A stretch of DNA of 64,000 nucleotides from Candidatus Mycobacterium methanotrophicum. Lineage in GTDB: Bacteria > Actinomycetota > Actinomycetes > Mycobacteriales > Mycobacteriaceae. Below the pieces are notes generated by a model. That model had not been told where the DNA came from and did no database searches. It worked only from the letters and a program-made list of their open reading frames with translations. How positions within the stretch are numbered: the stretch's first letter is position 1; each line of letters begins with the position of its first letter. The stretch is taken from the NCBI RefSeq assembly GCF_023515995.1, contig NZ_CP097320.1, positions 3,410,001 through 3,474,000 on the forward strand, in the 5' to 3' direction. The position numbers were made by a program, and so were the translations under genes. Below are positions 18,937-29,260 of this stretch, one piece after another.

Positions 18937-20004
18937 CTACTCGAAGAGGCCCGGCTGACCCAAACCCGCCGCCCTGGGCGGCGGCGTCATGCCCAGGTGG
19001 GTCCAGGCCTGCGCGGTGGCCACCCGGCCGCGCGGGGTGCGGGCAAGCATGCCGGCGCGCACCAGAAACGGCTCGCATACCTCTTCCACAGTGGCGGCCT
19101 CCTCCCCCACCGCCACCGCCAACGTCGACACCCCGACCGGACCGCCGCCGAAGCTTTGGGTCAGCGCCGACAGCACGCCGCGGTCCAGCCGGTCCAGGCC
19201 GAGTTCGTCGACGTCGTAGACCTCCAACGCGGCCTTGGCGACGTCGCGAGTGATCACCCCGTCGGCGCGCACCTCGGCGTAGTCGCGCACCCGGCGCAGC
19301 AGCCGGTTGGCGATGCGCGGCGTGCCCCGCGAGCGCCGCGCGATCTCCGCGCCGGCCTCCGCCCCCACCTCGATGCCCAAGATCCCCGCCGAACGGGCCA
19401 GCACCCGCTCCAGCTCGGCCGGCTCGTAGAAGTCCATGTGCGCGGTGAACCCGAACCGGTCCCGCAGCGGGCCGGTCAGCGCCCCCGACCGGGTGGTCGC
19501 GCCGACCAGCGTGAACGGCGCCACCTCCAGCGGAATCGACGTTGCCCCAGGGCCTTTGCCGACGATCACGTCGACCCGAAAGTCCTCCATCGCCAGATAC
19601 AGCATCTCCTCGGCGGGCCGGGCGATGCGGTGGATCTCGTCGATGAACAACACGTCGTGCTCGACGAGGTTGGACAGCATCGCCGCCAGGTCGCCGGCAC
19701 GTTCCAGCGCAGGCCCCGAGGTTACCCGCAGCGACGACCCGAGCTCGCTGGCGATGATCATCGCCAGCGACGTCTTGCCCAGCCCCGGCGGGCCGGACAA
19801 CAGGATGTGATCCGGTGTGCCGCCGCGGTTTTTGGCACCCTCGATGACCAGCTGCAGCTGTTCGCGGACGCGTGCTTGGCCGATGAACTCGCGCAGCGAG
19901 CGCGGCCGCAGGCTGGCGTCGATGTCGCCTTCGCCGACGGTCAGGGCGGCAGAAACCTCGCGGTCCTCGTCCGCTTCGTCTTCGAAGTCTTCGAATCGGC
20001 TCAC
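18937..20004 (-). CDS. ruvB: Holliday junction branch-migration helicase RuvB
   Basis: AAA+ motor that drives branch migration with RuvA. About 355 aa. Walker [15 protein letters not shown], Walker [10 protein letters not shown], sensor GATTRSG, C-terminal winged helix. The start is the GTG at 20004 ([17 protein letters not shown]), overlapping the ruvA stop by 4 nt; the open frame upstream of this is not coding. Ends in GQPGLFE like other mycobacterial RuvB. Confidence 0.96.
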   Translation of the reverse strand: MSRFEDFEDEADEDREVSAALTVGEGDIDASLRPRSLREFIGQARVREQLQLVIEGAKNRGGTPDHILLSGPPGLGKTSLAMIIASELGSSLRVTSGPALERAGDLAAMLSNLVEHDVLFIDEIHRIARPAEEMLYLAMEDFRVDVIVGKGPGATSIPLEVAPFTLVGATTRSGALTGPLRDRFGFTAHMDFYEPAELERVLARSAGILGIEVGAEAGAEIARRSRGTPRIANRLLRRVRDYAEVRADGVITRDVAKAALEVYDVDELGLDRLDRGVLSALTQSFGGGPVGVSTLAVAVGEEAATVEEVCEPFLVRAGMLARTPRGRVATAQAWTHLGMTPPPRAAGLGQPGLFE

Positions 20005-20585
20005 TTGGTCTTCCCCAGCAACGACAGTGCCGACCGCAAGGCGGTCGCGGTGGTGGACTCCGGTTCGTTGGCCAGTACCTTGCCGGTGGCCTCTTCGGCT
20101 TGCTTGGCCGCAAAGCCAAGTCCGACGAGGGCTTCCACCACCGGACCGCGAACGGCGTGGCCGTTGACTGACGTCGCCGCCGGTACCGCACCCATCTTGT
20201 CGCGCAGCTCGAGCACCAGGCGCTCGGCGCCACGCTTGCCGATGCCCGGCACCCGGGTGAGCGCGGTGACGTCGCCCTCGGCGAGAGCCTGCCGCAACGC
20301 CTGCGCGTCGTAGACGGCCAGGGTGGCCAGCGCGATCTTGGGGCCGATGCCGGAGACGCTCAGCAACGTCAGGAACAGGTCGCGGGCCTCGCCGTCGGGA
20401 AAGCCGTAGAGCGTTTGCGAGTCTTCGCGGACGATCATCGCGGTGATCAGCCGGGCCTGCATGCCGCGGTGCAGCGTCGCCAGGGTGGACGGGGTGGCCA
20501 TCACCTTGTAGCCCACGCCGGCCGCTTCGAGGACGACGTGGCCCAAAGCGACGTCGAGCACTTCCCCGCGTACCGATGCGATCAT
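20001..20585 (-). CDS. ruvA: Holliday junction DNA-binding protein RuvA
   Basis: Binds four-way junctions and recruits RuvB. 194 aa: N-terminal OB fold ([20 protein letters not shown]), tandem helix-hairpin-helix motifs ([28 protein letters not shown]) and a C-terminal RuvB-binding domain. Translationally coupled to ruvB. Confidence 0.96.
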   Translation of the reverse strand: MIASVRGEVLDVALGHVVLEAAGVGYKVMATPSTLATLHRGMQARLITAMIVREDSQTLYGFPDGEARDLFLTLLSVSGIGPKIALATLAVYDAQALRQALAEGDVTALTRVPGIGKRGAERLVLELRDKMGAVPAATSVNGHAVRGPVVEALVGLGFAAKQAEEATGKVLANEPESTTATALRSALSLLGKTK

Positions 20586-20631
20586 ATGCGCCGCTCCTGC
20601 TCATCGCTTCGCTCTGCGTGGTCGCCGGCGG

Positions 20632-21186
20632 TCATCGCGCGGCCCGCACTTTCGCGGCGAATTTCTTGCGCTGCTCGGCGACCTTGGCTTCGGCTTCGGC
20701 CATCCGCGCGATCATCGGGGCACGCCAGCAGTGACAGATCGCCAGCGCCAAAGCGTCCGCCGCGTCGGCTGGTGTCGGTTTGGCTTGCAGCCCAAGGATT
20801 TTGGTGACCATGGCGGTGACTTGTGCTTTGTCCGCGGCGCCGTTGCCGGTGACCGCGGCCTTGACCTCGGACGGCGTGTGGAAGTGCACGTCGATGTCGC
20901 GTTTGGCCGCGGCCAGCGCGATCACGCCGCCGGCCTGCGCGGTGCCCATCACCGTCGACACGTTTTGCTGGGAGAACACCCGCTCGATGGCGATGACGTC
21001 TGGATGATGGACATCCAGCCAGTGCTCGACGTGCTCGCTGATGGTCAGCAGCCGTTTCGGCAGCGGCGCGGCAGCCGGCGTGCGCACCACGTCGACGTCG
21101 AGCGCGATGATCTGGCGGCCGGGGCCACTCTCTATCACCGAGAGCCCGCAGCGGGTCAGACCCGGGTCGACGCCCATCACCCGCAT
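20632..21186 (-). CDS. ruvC: Holliday junction endonuclease RuvC
   Basis: Resolves Holliday junctions. 184 aa from the ATG at 21186, where the conserved [14 protein letters not shown] with the first catalytic Asp begins; Glu in [12 protein letters not shown]-terminal [12 protein letters not shown] with the last acids. The frame is open upstream but not protein-like. First gene of ruvC-ruvA-ruvB. Its upstream side is the left edge of the accessory region. Confidence 0.96.
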   Translation of the reverse strand: MRVMGVDPGLTRCGLSVIESGPGRQIIALDVDVVRTPAAAPLPKRLLTISEHVEHWLDVHHPDVIAIERVFSQQNVSTVMGTAQAGGVIALAAAKRDIDVHFHTPSEVKAAVTGNGAADKAQVTAMVTKILGLQAKPTPADAADALALAICHCWRAPMIARMAEAEAKVAEQRKKFAAKVRAAR

Positions 21187-21339
21187 CCGCGCCTCCCGGA
21201 TTGCCGAACACTCGTTCGATACCCTAGCGGGCCGGACCGACGGCGGCCGGACAGGACACGCCGTGACAGGCCGGCCGGTGGTTGCGACATGGCCGTTGCC
21301 GCTCGCACGACGAGGATCGTGACCAAGACGGCTCTCAGT

Positions 21340-21533
21340 GAGTTTCGCCGTCGTCTCGACGTCGCGGCCCTGACCGATGTGAGCAGGGCTGCGAGCCGGT
21401 CTTGGACGTATCGCCACGCGTCGGCGGCCGACAGCGGGTTTTCGGTGACGCGCGGATGCGTGACGAATCGCAGCTCCCACTCGGCGGCCGTGCCAGCTGG
21501 CGGCGCGACTCGATCACCACGTTTGGGCGCCAA
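21340..21533 (-). pseudogene. Remnant of a RelE-like TA toxin
   Basis: The opening [12 protein letters not shown]...EWELRFVT (TTG start at 21533, 4 nt after the upstream stop) matches the start of an actinobacterial RelE-like toxin family that I know as about 115 aa. After about 27 residues the family pattern is lost and no continuation is clear in any frame. Probably a broken toxin paired with the next upstream gene. The family call is from memory and moderate. Confidence 0.45.
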
Positions 21534-21537
21534 TCCG

Positions 21538-21930
21538 TTACCCGCGGCTGGGCTGGGGAACTCGTCCGAAGTCGCCGACGCTGGGCCCGCTCAGCACCGC
21601 AGTCAACTCGGGGTCAGCCAGTACCTCCGCGGTATGTCGCCAGCTATCAATCACCTGCACCACCGGCGCCGGATTATCGATCGCATCAGCGGCTCGCATC
21701 GTCGATACCAGCTCCACCACAAACTCGCGCACCTCATCGCGAGACAGGAACGCCACCCACGGAAATACGTCGGGCACGATCTCTGCTACGAGTTCGCGCA
21801 CATGCGGATCGCGCTGCGTCAACGCGACGAAGATTCTTGCCGTCACCGACGACGCTTCCTGCGCTTGGGCAGCGCGCGTGACTGTGCTGTTTCGGTCGTG
21901 GGTGCTCGGCAAAACAGCTGGTGAAAGCAT
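21538..21930 (-). CDS. Probable antitoxin of a RelE-like module
   Basis: 130 aa. Acidic/hydrophobic helical protein (HVRELVAEIVPDVFPWVAFL ... VVELVSTMRAADAIDN ... IDSWRHTAEVLADPELTAVL). It resembles a mycobacterial family found beside the toxin type described for the next gene. The real start may be an internal GTG, since the first 30 residues are less typical. No DNA-binding motif is obvious. Confidence 0.55.
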   Translation of the reverse strand: MLSPAVLPSTHDRNSTVTRAAQAQEASSVTARIFVALTQRDPHVRELVAEIVPDVFPWVAFLSRDEVREFVVELVSTMRAADAIDNPAPVVQVIDSWRHTAEVLADPELTAVLSGPSVGDFGRVPQPSRG

Positions 21931-22055
21931 CGGCGAGGATGTGGGGTGTTGTTAGCGACACGTGAGGCAGGTGTACTTGTTCTGTCGTATCGCAGCAGCA
22001 GGGGATCACGCAGTGGTAGACCGGTCCGTGAATTTCGGTCTCGCCATGCGGGCCG

Positions 22056-22269
22056 CTATTCGTTGCCGGCAACAGTGACGAACTCAAGCCCGGGTGCCCC
22101 ATCGAATATCCCGTCATGGGAAACCAGCGGTATGCCGAGCCGCATTGCGGCGGCTGCGATCCACCGGTCGCCGTCATGGAGCTTGCCGGCGAGCGCATGG
22201 CCGATCTGTGCGCAGTCTGCACGAAACCATCGCGTCCACAACGACGCCCGATAGCTGGGCGTTGGTCAT
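22056..22269 (-). pseudogene. vapC: vapC with a large internal deletion
   Basis: The first residues, from the ATG at 22269 that overlaps the antitoxin stop, read MTNAQLSGVVVDAMV with the first catalytic Asp. After that point, in a shifted frame, comes a normal PIN C terminus (HALAGKLHDGDRWIAAAAMR then PLVSHDGIF). The middle of the protein, about 70 residues including the catalytic Glu, is missing. The toxin is dead; the antitoxin gene before it is intact. Confidence 0.8.
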
Positions 22270-22427
22270 GCGCCTGCTAGTGCAGCCTGAAAGGCGGCCC
22301 ACTCATCCTCGGGCACATCCTCGATGATGAGGCGATCACGCGGAGGCAGTGGGCGAGCATGCCTGATTGCCTCGTCGGGCGGGTAGGTTCGCACGACTGG
22401 CTCTTCAGGTCGCTCGACACTGGACAT
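22266..22427 (-). CDS. Small VapB-like antitoxin (53 aa)
   Basis: 53 aa from the ATG at 22427. No DNA-binding domain is visible; the sequence (RTYPPDEAIRHARPLPPRDR then EDVPEDEWAAFQAALA) is that of a short antitoxin type placed just before PIN toxins. Overlaps the deleted vapC by 4 nt (ATGA). Probably a solitary antitoxin now. Confidence 0.7.
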   Translation of the reverse strand: MSSVERPEEPVVRTYPPDEAIRHARPLPPRDRLIIEDVPEDEWAAFQAALAGA

Positions 22428-22717
22428 GACGCCGAGTTTACCGTCGTGTGCTGACGTCCGGCGCCGCATCCACTCCGTCTCTTGCTCGTATATGGCACGA
22501 TTTGCCGACCGATGGGCAACTGCTGGTGATTCCGCGTGTCTGCCGCCGGTGAGCGACCACATACCAGGGGGTAGATTCCCGACTCGCAACAAAGGTCAAG
22601 TTCGTCTGCCTGAAACACTTGTTGAAGACGTTCTTCTCGATCCGCCTATGTCGCCCAAAGCATCGGAGATGCGATTTCGAGTGTCGAGAGTTGCCACGGC
22701 TCCGGCGCGCATGGATC

Positions 22718-23119
22718 CTATGACGCTGCAGTTAGGAAAAGATACGTCGTGGCGACGCTCCTCTCATCGGGCGTAGCAAGATTCTGAGCGCTTACTATTA
22801 TCGGATTCTGCGTGTCCGCAGGCGGATTGACGGGCAGCCTATGCATGGTCGTGATCGGCGATGACAACTGCGCAGGGCGCAGTGCCGTGTCGCGCACATA
22901 CGCGCTCACACTCAGGCCGCGGGCAGTAGCCTCCGTTTGTACGGCGGTCAACTCTTCCGCCGTGAGCCGAATGCTAATCATCGCGGCGCGGCGCCTCTTC
23001 TCCGACCGCAGATGCCGACTCTCTCGAATCGGCTCGCCCCACTCGCTTGGATCCGCCATAGCCTTCTCGAGCTCATCAGCAAGCTCGCTCTCGTCTTCGA
23101 CCCTGCGATCGTTGCTCAT
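22718..23119 (-). CDS. brnA: BrnA-like antitoxin
   Basis: About 133 aa from the ATG at 23119 (GAGGAG 8 nt upstream; a GTG at 23128 is an alternative). Ribbon-helix-helix core ISIRLTAEELTAVQTEATAR then LSVSAYVRDTAL, preceded by an acidic helical segment. This is the order of BrnA-type antitoxins encoded downstream of their toxin. The last 45 residues are unlike the family and may be read-through into unrelated DNA after loss of the normal stop. Confidence 0.7.
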   Translation of the reverse strand: MSNDRRVEDESELADELEKAMADPSEWGEPIRESRHLRSEKRRRAAMISIRLTAEELTAVQTEATARGLSVSAYVRDTALRPAQLSSPITTMHRLPVNPPADTQNPIIVSAQNLATPDERSVATTYLFLTAAS

Positions 23120-23131
23120 ATCAACCACTCC

Positions 23132-23413
23132 TCAGAGCCACTTGTTGATCTCTGCCCGGGTGCACTCGCGGGCCGAGATCGGTCGAACCACTCGCCGCAT
23201 TTCGTCATAAAGTACCGCCGCAATGACCGGTCGCCCACCAAACGTCCGCCCAACCATCAAATAGGTGGCGGCGCGCCCCCGCTTGTTCGACGCCCAGGCT
23301 GGATAGTTCTCGAACACTTGTTCACGTTCTGCGGCGGTTATTCCGTGCTTTGTTATATGAAGTTCATTGCGCTCATCGATCTCAAGGAACTCGGCATCGG
23401 CGGGCGATCCCAC
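23132..23413 (-). CDS. brnT: BrnT-like toxin
   Basis: 93 aa from GTG behind AAGGAG. Matches the BrnT fold: ITKHGITAAEREQVFEN (the KHG motif), then a beta strand GRAATYLMVGRT, VIAAVLYDEM and the terminal VRPISARECTRAEINKWL. BrnT toxins are RelE-like ribonucleases; here the toxin precedes the antitoxin by 12 nt as in other brnTA pairs. Divergent from the gene at 23493. GGTAATACC, an odd 9-bp palindrome, lies in the shared promoter. Confidence 0.75.
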   Translation of the reverse strand: MGSPADAEFLEIDERNELHITKHGITAAEREQVFENYPAWASNKRGRAATYLMVGRTFGGRPVIAAVLYDEMRRVVRPISARECTRAEINKWL

Positions 23414-23492
23414 GACTCTCCTTGGTGGCGGTCATACCGCTTCCGTGTTATGGTATTACCGAAAAGTCTAGCACGTATGACACGGAGATGCG

Positions 23493-23981
23493 ATGGAGTT
23501 AACCGCACTGCTGTGCAACCACGCGGAAGCGCAGAACAACTTGCTATACCTCTCAGGAGGCGGCTTCGATCGAGTCCTGATTCCGGCTGGCCAACCCGGG
23601 CCATGGCCCGTGTCTCTCGCAGTGGGAATGATTGTTGAAGTCCCTTGGACGCAGACGAACCAGGAACACAGCGTTCGCATCGCTCTGCAGGACGCGGACG
23701 GCCATCCAGTCGAAGTGCTGACGAGTCCAACTGATCGTCAGCCGTTCGGAACTGAGATCCGCTTCAATGTTGGTCGTCCGCCACAACTTGAAGTCGGCGA
23801 AAGTCAATCAGTCGCGCTGGCGGTCAATGTGCCAGTCCTGCCGTTCGAGAAGCTCGGCCAGTACACGTTCGTCATCAGCATCGACGGCACTGAGTTGCAG
23901 CGCCTGTCTTACCGACTGGTCGGCCAGCCGGGTATCACCATTACGCCGAGCGGCCTCGGTGGCGCTCAAGTCGCCAGCTGA
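23493..23981 (+). CDS. DUF6941-like protein
   Basis: 162 aa. Begins MELTALLCNHAEAQNNLLYL and has beta-rich segments (VRIALQDADGHPVEVL ... FVISIDGTELQRLSYRLV), recalling the DUF6941 family (small beta-sandwich proteins of unknown role). ATG preceded by GGAG. It is divergently transcribed from brnT and stands alone, so no partner is suggested by context. Base use is less GC-rich than the flanking backbone. Confidence 0.55.
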   Translation: MELTALLCNHAEAQNNLLYLSGGGFDRVLIPAGQPGPWPVSLAVGMIVEVPWTQTNQEHSVRIALQDADGHPVEVLTSPTDRQPFGTEIRFNVGRPPQLEVGESQSVALAVNVPVLPFEKLGQYTFVISIDGTELQRLSYRLVGQPGITITPSGLGGAQVAS

Positions 23982-24702
23982 CCACTTCGGCGTCGCGGCG
24001 CTGGACCCGCAGAACCCGGCTCTGCGAGCGGCGCAACCAATCTTCGACAGTGGCCTTGCCGCGAAATAGGGGTGGGTGTGGCGGTCGGCCACGACTGGGC
24101 CGCTGGCGCACCAAGCTCGACGCTCGCGAGCTGACCGATTCGCCGAAGGCCGGTTGACCAGAGCGGATGATGCGCCCCAGGGCATCGACCCCAGCTCGCG
24201 GTCGGCTGAGCGAGAAGTGAGAAACGTTACTTTTGCTCAATATTTCCGCGGCTAAACCATAATTTCACGGAAATATTCGGTAGCTTGCCTGAGTGATCTT
24301 ATCCGCGTCGTGGCCGGCAAGCGCGGTATCGACGCGCTAACCCCGGGTCAGAAGGCCCCGCGCGCTGGTTCGGACCGTGCAACGCCATGCCCGGGAAGGT
24401 TCGAACTGCCCACGACCCCGTCCCGGCCGCCAGCTGGACCAGGCGTTTTGTTGAACACATTTCCTAACCTGCGAGTTAGGAGTTGACACCTGTCTGTTAA
24501 CACTCCGGTAGATGTCGGGTGTGCGCTCGCTGAGCTAGGACCCCGTCACGTACCGGCTGACGTGCGCTGATGCCGCAGAATGCCGGGCGCGAAAATTCTT
24601 TCGAGATTTTTTTCCGGTTTCCGTTTTGCGCGCGCCGCATCATGCGGTACCTTAACGACACCTGAGATCGAATCAGCTCATGCTTAAGGAAGGTTTGCGA
24701 AC
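23982..24702. promoter_or_regulatory. Long upstream region of the PGRS gene
   Basis: 721 bp without a convincing gene. It holds AATATTTCCG (24239-24248) and its exact complement CGGAAATATT (24268-24277), a perfect 10-bp inverted repeat with a 19-nt spacer, AT-rich in this GC-rich DNA. CCTAAC/GTTAGG form another inverted repeat at 24463-24480, followed by TTGACA at 24483. CGAAA-ATTC-TTTCG plus T7 at 24590-24613 is a weak terminator- or attenuator-like hairpin. AAGGAAGG precedes the ATG at 24703. Promoter assignment is inference. Confidence 0.4.
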
Positions 24703-27700
24703 ATGGCGGGTCAGCACTCCAAGAAGAACCGGCAGTCGGGCAAGGCTAAGGCCCGTCGCAGTCGGGCGATCGGCCTCGGCGGGAGCGCCGGGGCGTTTTT
24801 GGCGTTCGGGCTCTACCCGCTGGCGGGCGCGCCGACGGCCAAGGCCGACATCATCGGCGACATCCTGGACCTGGCGGTGGGCTCGGCGGCCAGCTCGGCG
24901 GTGACGTCGGTCAACCCGACCGATTTCTTGGATCCTGGCATGTTGAGCGGGCTGCTGGGCGATCTGTCCACCCCGGCCGGTTTCGACACCGCATTGGCTG
25001 ATTTGGCCAACCCGAGCAGCTTTGACGCCGCGCTGTCGAGCAGCGCTTCGGCGCCGGACGCCAGCACGGCGGCGTCGACCGACAGCGCGAGTTCTTCGAT
25101 GTTCTCCTTCCTTCCGACGTGCACCAGCGGTCTGGGCGACCTGTTCTGCAATGGCGCGAACGGCATCGCCGACAGCACGCTGACGCAGGCCACTGGTGAA
25201 AACGGCGGCTTGTTCTTGGGTGACGGCGGCAACGGCGCCACCGACTCTGCCGGTGTCGGCGGCGCCGGCGGTGACGCCCCCACCTTCGGCGACGGCGGCA
25301 ACGGCGGGGCCGGCGCTGACGGCGGGGCCGGCGGCGACGGCGGCACCGCCGGGTCGTGGTACGGCGACGGCGGCGACGGCGGCGACGGCGGGGCCGGGGT
25401 GGCCGGCACCATCGGCAATGTCGGCGGGGCCGGCGGGGCCGGCGGCAACGGCGGCAGTGCGGGCGCATTCGACTTCTTCGGCGACGGCGGCGACGGCGGC
25501 AACGGCGGGGTCGGCGGCGAGGGTGGCGCTGGCGCCACCGGCGCCACCGGCGCGACCGGTGTGAGCGGGGTCGACGACGGCGCCGGCGGCAACGGCGGTG
25601 ACGGCGGGGTCGGCGAGAACGGCGGCGCGGGCGGCGCCGGCGGCGACGCCGGCACGGGCGGCATCTTCGGCCACGTCGGCGTTAATGGCAACGGCGGCGA
25701 CGGCGGCGTCGGCGGTGACGGCGGCGCCGGCGGCAACGGCGGTGTCGGCGCGGCCGGTGTGACCGGTGTGGCCGGCGCGGGCGGCGTGCTCGGCGACGGC
25801 GGCGACGGCGGCAACGGCGGCACCCCGGGCACTGTGGGCGGCCTCGGCGGCGCCGGCGGCGCGGCCGGCACCACCGCTGGCGGCGGCGGGGTCGCGGGCA
25901 CCACGGGCGCTAACGGCGTCGCCAGCGACATCGGCGGCAACGGCGGCGCCGGCGGCGTCGGCGCGCCAGGCACCTTCGCCGACGGCGGCACCGGCGCGGG
26001 CGGCCTCGGCGGCGACGGCGGCAACGGCGCGGCCGGCTTCACCGACAACGGCGGCGCCGGCGGCGCCGGCGGCCAGGGCGCCGAAGCCACCGTCACCAAC
26101 CCCACCGCCGGCGCTGGCGGCCTCGGCGGTGACGGCGGCAACGCCGGCAGCGAAGGCGACGGCGGCAACGGCGGCGCGGGCGGCGAAGGCGGCCAGGGCA
26201 ACACCGGCGCCAACGGCGAAACCTCCTCGACCGGCGACGGCACCGACGGCAACACCGGCGGCAGCGGCGGGCTCGGCGGCAACGGCGGCAACGGCGGCGA
26301 GGCCGGCACCCTCAGCGGCAACAGCGGCGACGGCGGCGACGGCGGGGCCGGCGGCACCGCCGGCAGCGGCGGCAACGGCGGCGACGGCGGATCGGGCAGC
26401 GCACTCCACCCGCTCGGCGGCAACGGCGGTGACGGCGGCAACGCCGGCACCGGCGGCACCGGCGGCAACGGCGGGCTGGCCGGCGTGGTTCCCACCACCA
26501 ACACCACCGGCGTCGTGGGCGTCGACGGCAACGGCGGCAACGGCGGCGCGGACGGCACCGGCGGGGCCGGCGGCAACGGCGGCGCGGGCTGGAACCCGGC
26601 CGCCTCCGCCACCGACGGCGCCGGCGGCAACGGCGGCCTCGGCGGCAACGGCGGCGCCAGCGGCCAGGGCGGTTCCGGCGGCTTGGCCGGCGGGTCCACC
26701 GGGCACGCGGGCGGGGCCGCCGCGTACGGCAACGGCGGCGTGGGCGGCAACGGCGGCGCCGGCGGCGACGGATACGGCACCACCACTGCAGGAGTCGGCA
26801 ACATCGGCGGCAACGGCGGCGACGCCGGCAACGGCGGGATCGGCGGCGCCAGCGTCACGGACGAAGGCTTCGGCAACGGCGGCGCCGGCGGCGTGGGTGG
26901 TCTAGGCGGCAACGGCGCGGACGGCGCTACTCCGCTGAGCGCGGCCGGCACCGGCGGCGCCGCGGGCACCGGCGGCAACGGCGGGGCCGGCGGCAACAGC
27001 GGCAACATGGGCGGCAACGGCGGGGCCGGCGGTGCGGCCGGTGACGGCGGCGTCGGCGGCAACGGCGCGCCCGGCTTCCAGACCATCGCCAACGAGGACC
27101 CCTTCGCTGCCGGCAATGCCGGCGGTGACGGCGGGGCCGGCGGCGCGGCCGGCAACGGCGGCGCCGGCGGTGACGCTGTGGGCACCCTCGACGCCGGCAA
27201 CGGCGGCGCCGGCGGCGCGGCGGGCACCGGCGGCGCCGGCGGCAACGGTGCCATCGGCTCCAACGCCTCCGGCGTCACCGGCACCGGCGCAGCCGGCGGC
27301 AACGGCGGCAGCGGCGGCACGGGCGGCGCCAGCGGCGACGGCGGCAACGGCGGTTACGGTGCGCTCACCGGCAACGGCGGTGACGGCGCGGCCGGCGGTG
27401 TGGCCGGTCACGGCGGCACCGGCGCCGACGGCGGCAACGGCCTGGGCGACGGCGCCGGCGGCAGCGGCGGCAACGCCGGCAACGGCGGCGACGCCGGCTT
27501 CGGCGGCAACGGCGGCAACAGCGGCGCCACCGGCGGTGAAGCCGGCAGCGGCGGCGCCGGCGGCACCGGCGGGGCCACCGGGGCCAGCGCCGGCAACGGC
27601 GGCGCCGGCGGGGTCGGCATCACCGGTGACACGTCCAGCGGCGCCGGCGGGGTCGGCGGCGACGGCGGCACGGCAGGCACCGGCGGCCACGGCGGCAACG

Positions 27701-28698
27701 GCGGCGAGGGCCTCGGCAAAGCCAGTGACGGCGGCGCCGGCGGGGCCGGCGGCAACGGCGGCGCCAGCGTCCACGGCGGCAGCGGCGGCGCGGGCGGCGC
27801 CAGCGGCGGCACAGGCATCACGGGCGGCAACGGCGGCGACGGCGGCACCGGCGGCACCGGCGGCGGCAGCGGCTACGGCGGCGCCGGCGGCGAGGCGGCC
27901 GGATCGGGTAACGGCGGCGCCGGCGGCGCCGGCGGCGACATCGGCGCCAACGGGGCCGGTGGCCACGGCGGTGTCGGCGGCGCGGCCGGCCCCGAGCTCA
28001 CGGCCGGCGGCGCCGGCGGTGACGGTGGCCACGGCGGCGGCATCAGCGAGGTGGCCGGCGCGGGCGGTGTCGGCGGCTACGCCGCCTCCGAAGGCGACGG
28101 CGGCATCGGCGGGGCCGGCGGCAACGGCGCCGACGCGGGCGCCGGCGGTGACGCCGGCGCAGGCGGCGCGGCCAGCAACACCGTCAGCGGCGGCGACGGC
28201 GGCGTCGGCGGCACCGGCGGTAACGCCGGCGCGGCCTCCAGCGGCGGCCTCGGCGGCGGCGGCGGCGACGCCGGTATCGCGGGCACGGCCGGCAACGGCG
28301 GCGCCGGCGGCGCCGCGGGCACCGGCGGCGTGGGCGGCACCGGCGGTGTCGGCGGCGCGGCGGGCACCAGCTCCGGAACCGGCGCAGCCGGAACCGCCGG
28401 GGCAGGCGGCAACGGCTCGGCAGGTGCGGCAGGCGGTAGCGGCGGTGTCGGCGGCTCGTCCACCAGCACCAACGGCACCGGCGGCACCGGCGGCAACGGC
28501 GCGGACGGCGGCATCGGCGGCAACGGCGGCGCCAACGGCGTCGGCACCGCGGGCACCACAGCGCCCGCCCTGGGCACCGCGGGCGGTCCCACCGCCGGCG
28601 CCCCAGGCGCCCCGAACGTCGGCGACACCGGCGGGGCGGGCGGCGCCGGCGGAACCGGCGGCACCTTCGGCACCGGTGCTCCCGCACCGGCCAGCTGA
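24703..28698 (+). CDS. PGRS glycine-rich repeat protein without a PE domain
   Basis: 1331 aa. The N terminus ([20 protein letters not shown] ... [17 protein letters not shown] ... APTAKA) looks like a basic leader plus one hydrophobic segment, not the PE domain that normally heads PGRS proteins. Residues about 48-170 form a short non-repetitive domain ([16 protein letters not shown] ... [15 protein letters not shown], two cysteines). From about residue 165 to the end come Gly-Gly-Ala/Gly-Asn-Gly repeats of PGRS type. Probably surface or secreted; the export route is not clear without PE. Opposite-strand open frames here are artefacts of GC-rich repeats. Confidence 0.85.
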   Translation: MAGQHSKKNRQSGKAKARRSRAIGLGGSAGAFLAFGLYPLAGAPTAKADIIGDILDLAVGSAASSAVTSVNPTDFLDPGMLSGLLGDLSTPAGFDTALADLANPSSFDAALSSSASAPDASTAASTDSASSSMFSFLPTCTSGLGDLFCNGANGIADSTLTQATGENGGLFLGDGGNGATDSAGVGGAGGDAPTFGDGGNGGAGADGGAGGDGGTAGSWYGDGGDGGDGGAGVAGTIGNVGGAGGAGGNGGSAGAFDFFGDGGDGGNGGVGGEGGAGATGATGATGVSGVDDGAGGNGGDGGVGENGGAGGAGGDAGTGGIFGHVGVNGNGGDGGVGGDGGAGGNGGVGAAGVTGVAGAGGVLGDGGDGGNGGTPGTVGGLGGAGGAAGTTAGGGGVAGTTGANGVASDIGGNGGAGGVGAPGTFADGGTGAGGLGGDGGNGAAGFTDNGGAGGAGGQGAEATVTNPTAGAGGLGGDGGNAGSEGDGGNGGAGGEGGQGNTGANGETSSTGDGTDGNTGGSGGLGGNGGNGGEAGTLSGNSGDGGDGGAGGTAGSGGNGGDGGSGSALHPLGGNGGDGGNAGTGGTGGNGGLAGVVPTTNTTGVVGVDGNGGNGGADGTGGAGGNGGAGWNPAASATDGAGGNGGLGGNGGASGQGGSGGLAGGSTGHAGGAAAYGNGGVGGNGGAGGDGYGTTTAGVGNIGGNGGDAGNGGIGGASVTDEGFGNGGAGGVGGLGGNGADGATPLSAAGTGGAAGTGGNGGAGGNSGNMGGNGGAGGAAGDGGVGGNGAPGFQTIANEDPFAAGNAGGDGGAGGAAGNGGAGGDAVGTLDAGNGGAGGAAGTGGAGGNGAIGSNASGVTGTGAAGGNGGSGGTGGASGDGGNGGYGALTGNGGDGAAGGVAGHGGTGADGGNGLGDGAGGSGGNAGNGGDAGFGGNGGNSGATGGEAGSGGAGGTGGATGASAGNGGAGGVGITGDTSSGAGGVGGDGGTAGTGGHGGNGGEGLGKASDGGAGGAGGNGGASVHGGSGGAGGASGGTGITGGNGGDGGTGGTGGGSGYGGAGGEAAGSGNGGAGGAGGDIGANGAGGHGGVGGAAGPELTAGGAGGDGGHGGGISEVAGAGGVGGYAASEGDGGIGGAGGNGADAGAGGDAGAGGAASNTVSGGDGGVGGTGGNAGAASSGGLGGGGGDAGIAGTAGNGGAGGAAGTGGVGGTGGVGGAAGTSSGTGAAGTAGAGGNGSAGAAGGSGGVGGSSTSTNGTGGTGGNGADGGIGGNGGANGVGTAGTTAPALGTAGGPTAGAPGAPNVGDTGGAGGAGGTGGTFGTGAPAPAS

Positions 28699-28716
28699 CC
28701 GGCAGCAGAAAACACA

Positions 28717-28749
28717 AGAGAGAGGCCCGCTTCGGCGGGCCTCTCTTTT
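28717..28749 (+). terminator. Rho-independent terminator after the PGRS gene
   Basis: Stem AGAGAGGCCCGC / GCGGGCCTCTCT with a TTCG tetraloop, 12 or more pairs, followed by TTTT and preceded by an A-rich stretch. It lies 20 nt after the PGRS stop. The A/T tracts on both sides mean it could also stop leftward transcripts. Confidence 0.9.
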
Positions 28750-29249
28750 GTGTGGGACCTCCCAGCGGCGACCGGCCGATAACCCCTCGCCACGGCCCGG
28801 GCCCGCCGTGCCCCACCCCGCCGTCGACACGACGACGCCGACGTGCCCGGTCGACCACGTACACGAACTGCGCCAGCGGCCACTCCCACCGCGCTCACCG
28901 AGATTGCCCGCCGAAGCTCATCGGCATTGCCCACCGGTTTGGCCTTGGCCGACAGCCGCGGGCCTTTTTGAAGCGGCCAAGGATCTCGGCTGCGCCGGTT
29001 ACGACGCACTCGCCGCCGCGCTGGCTGCGTCGCCGTGGGCGCCCACCACGCAGGACGCGCTGCGCCGAACACTCGACGTCCAGCGACAGCTCGCCTCCCA
29101 CGGGCATCACCGCCGGCCGCTGCGCCTCGTCGGCGCCAAAGCCAACGGTGACGTCGCGATTGCGCGAGCGCTGGGCGGAGTTCACCGGGAAGTCCGATCA
29201 TCGGCGCGACGCTCGGCTGATCAGCTCCCCAGCGTCCGCCGCCGTCACT
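28750..29249. other. About 500 bp without a supported gene
   Basis: Plus-strand frames here read partly protein-like (FEAAKDLGCAGYDALAAALA), but no start, ribosome site or family is recognisable. Probably decayed coding DNA between the PGRS terminator and the first copy of the duplicated TA block. Confidence 0.4.
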
Positions 29250-29260
29250 GCGCGTGCGAC

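Noticed and set aside
24673..28864. Very long reverse-strand and alternate-frame open frames across the PGRS gene
   Set aside because: They are Ala/Pro/Arg-only translations of the Gly-rich repeat in other frames, without ribosome sites or recognisable domains; the plus-strand frame from 24703 explains the sequence.
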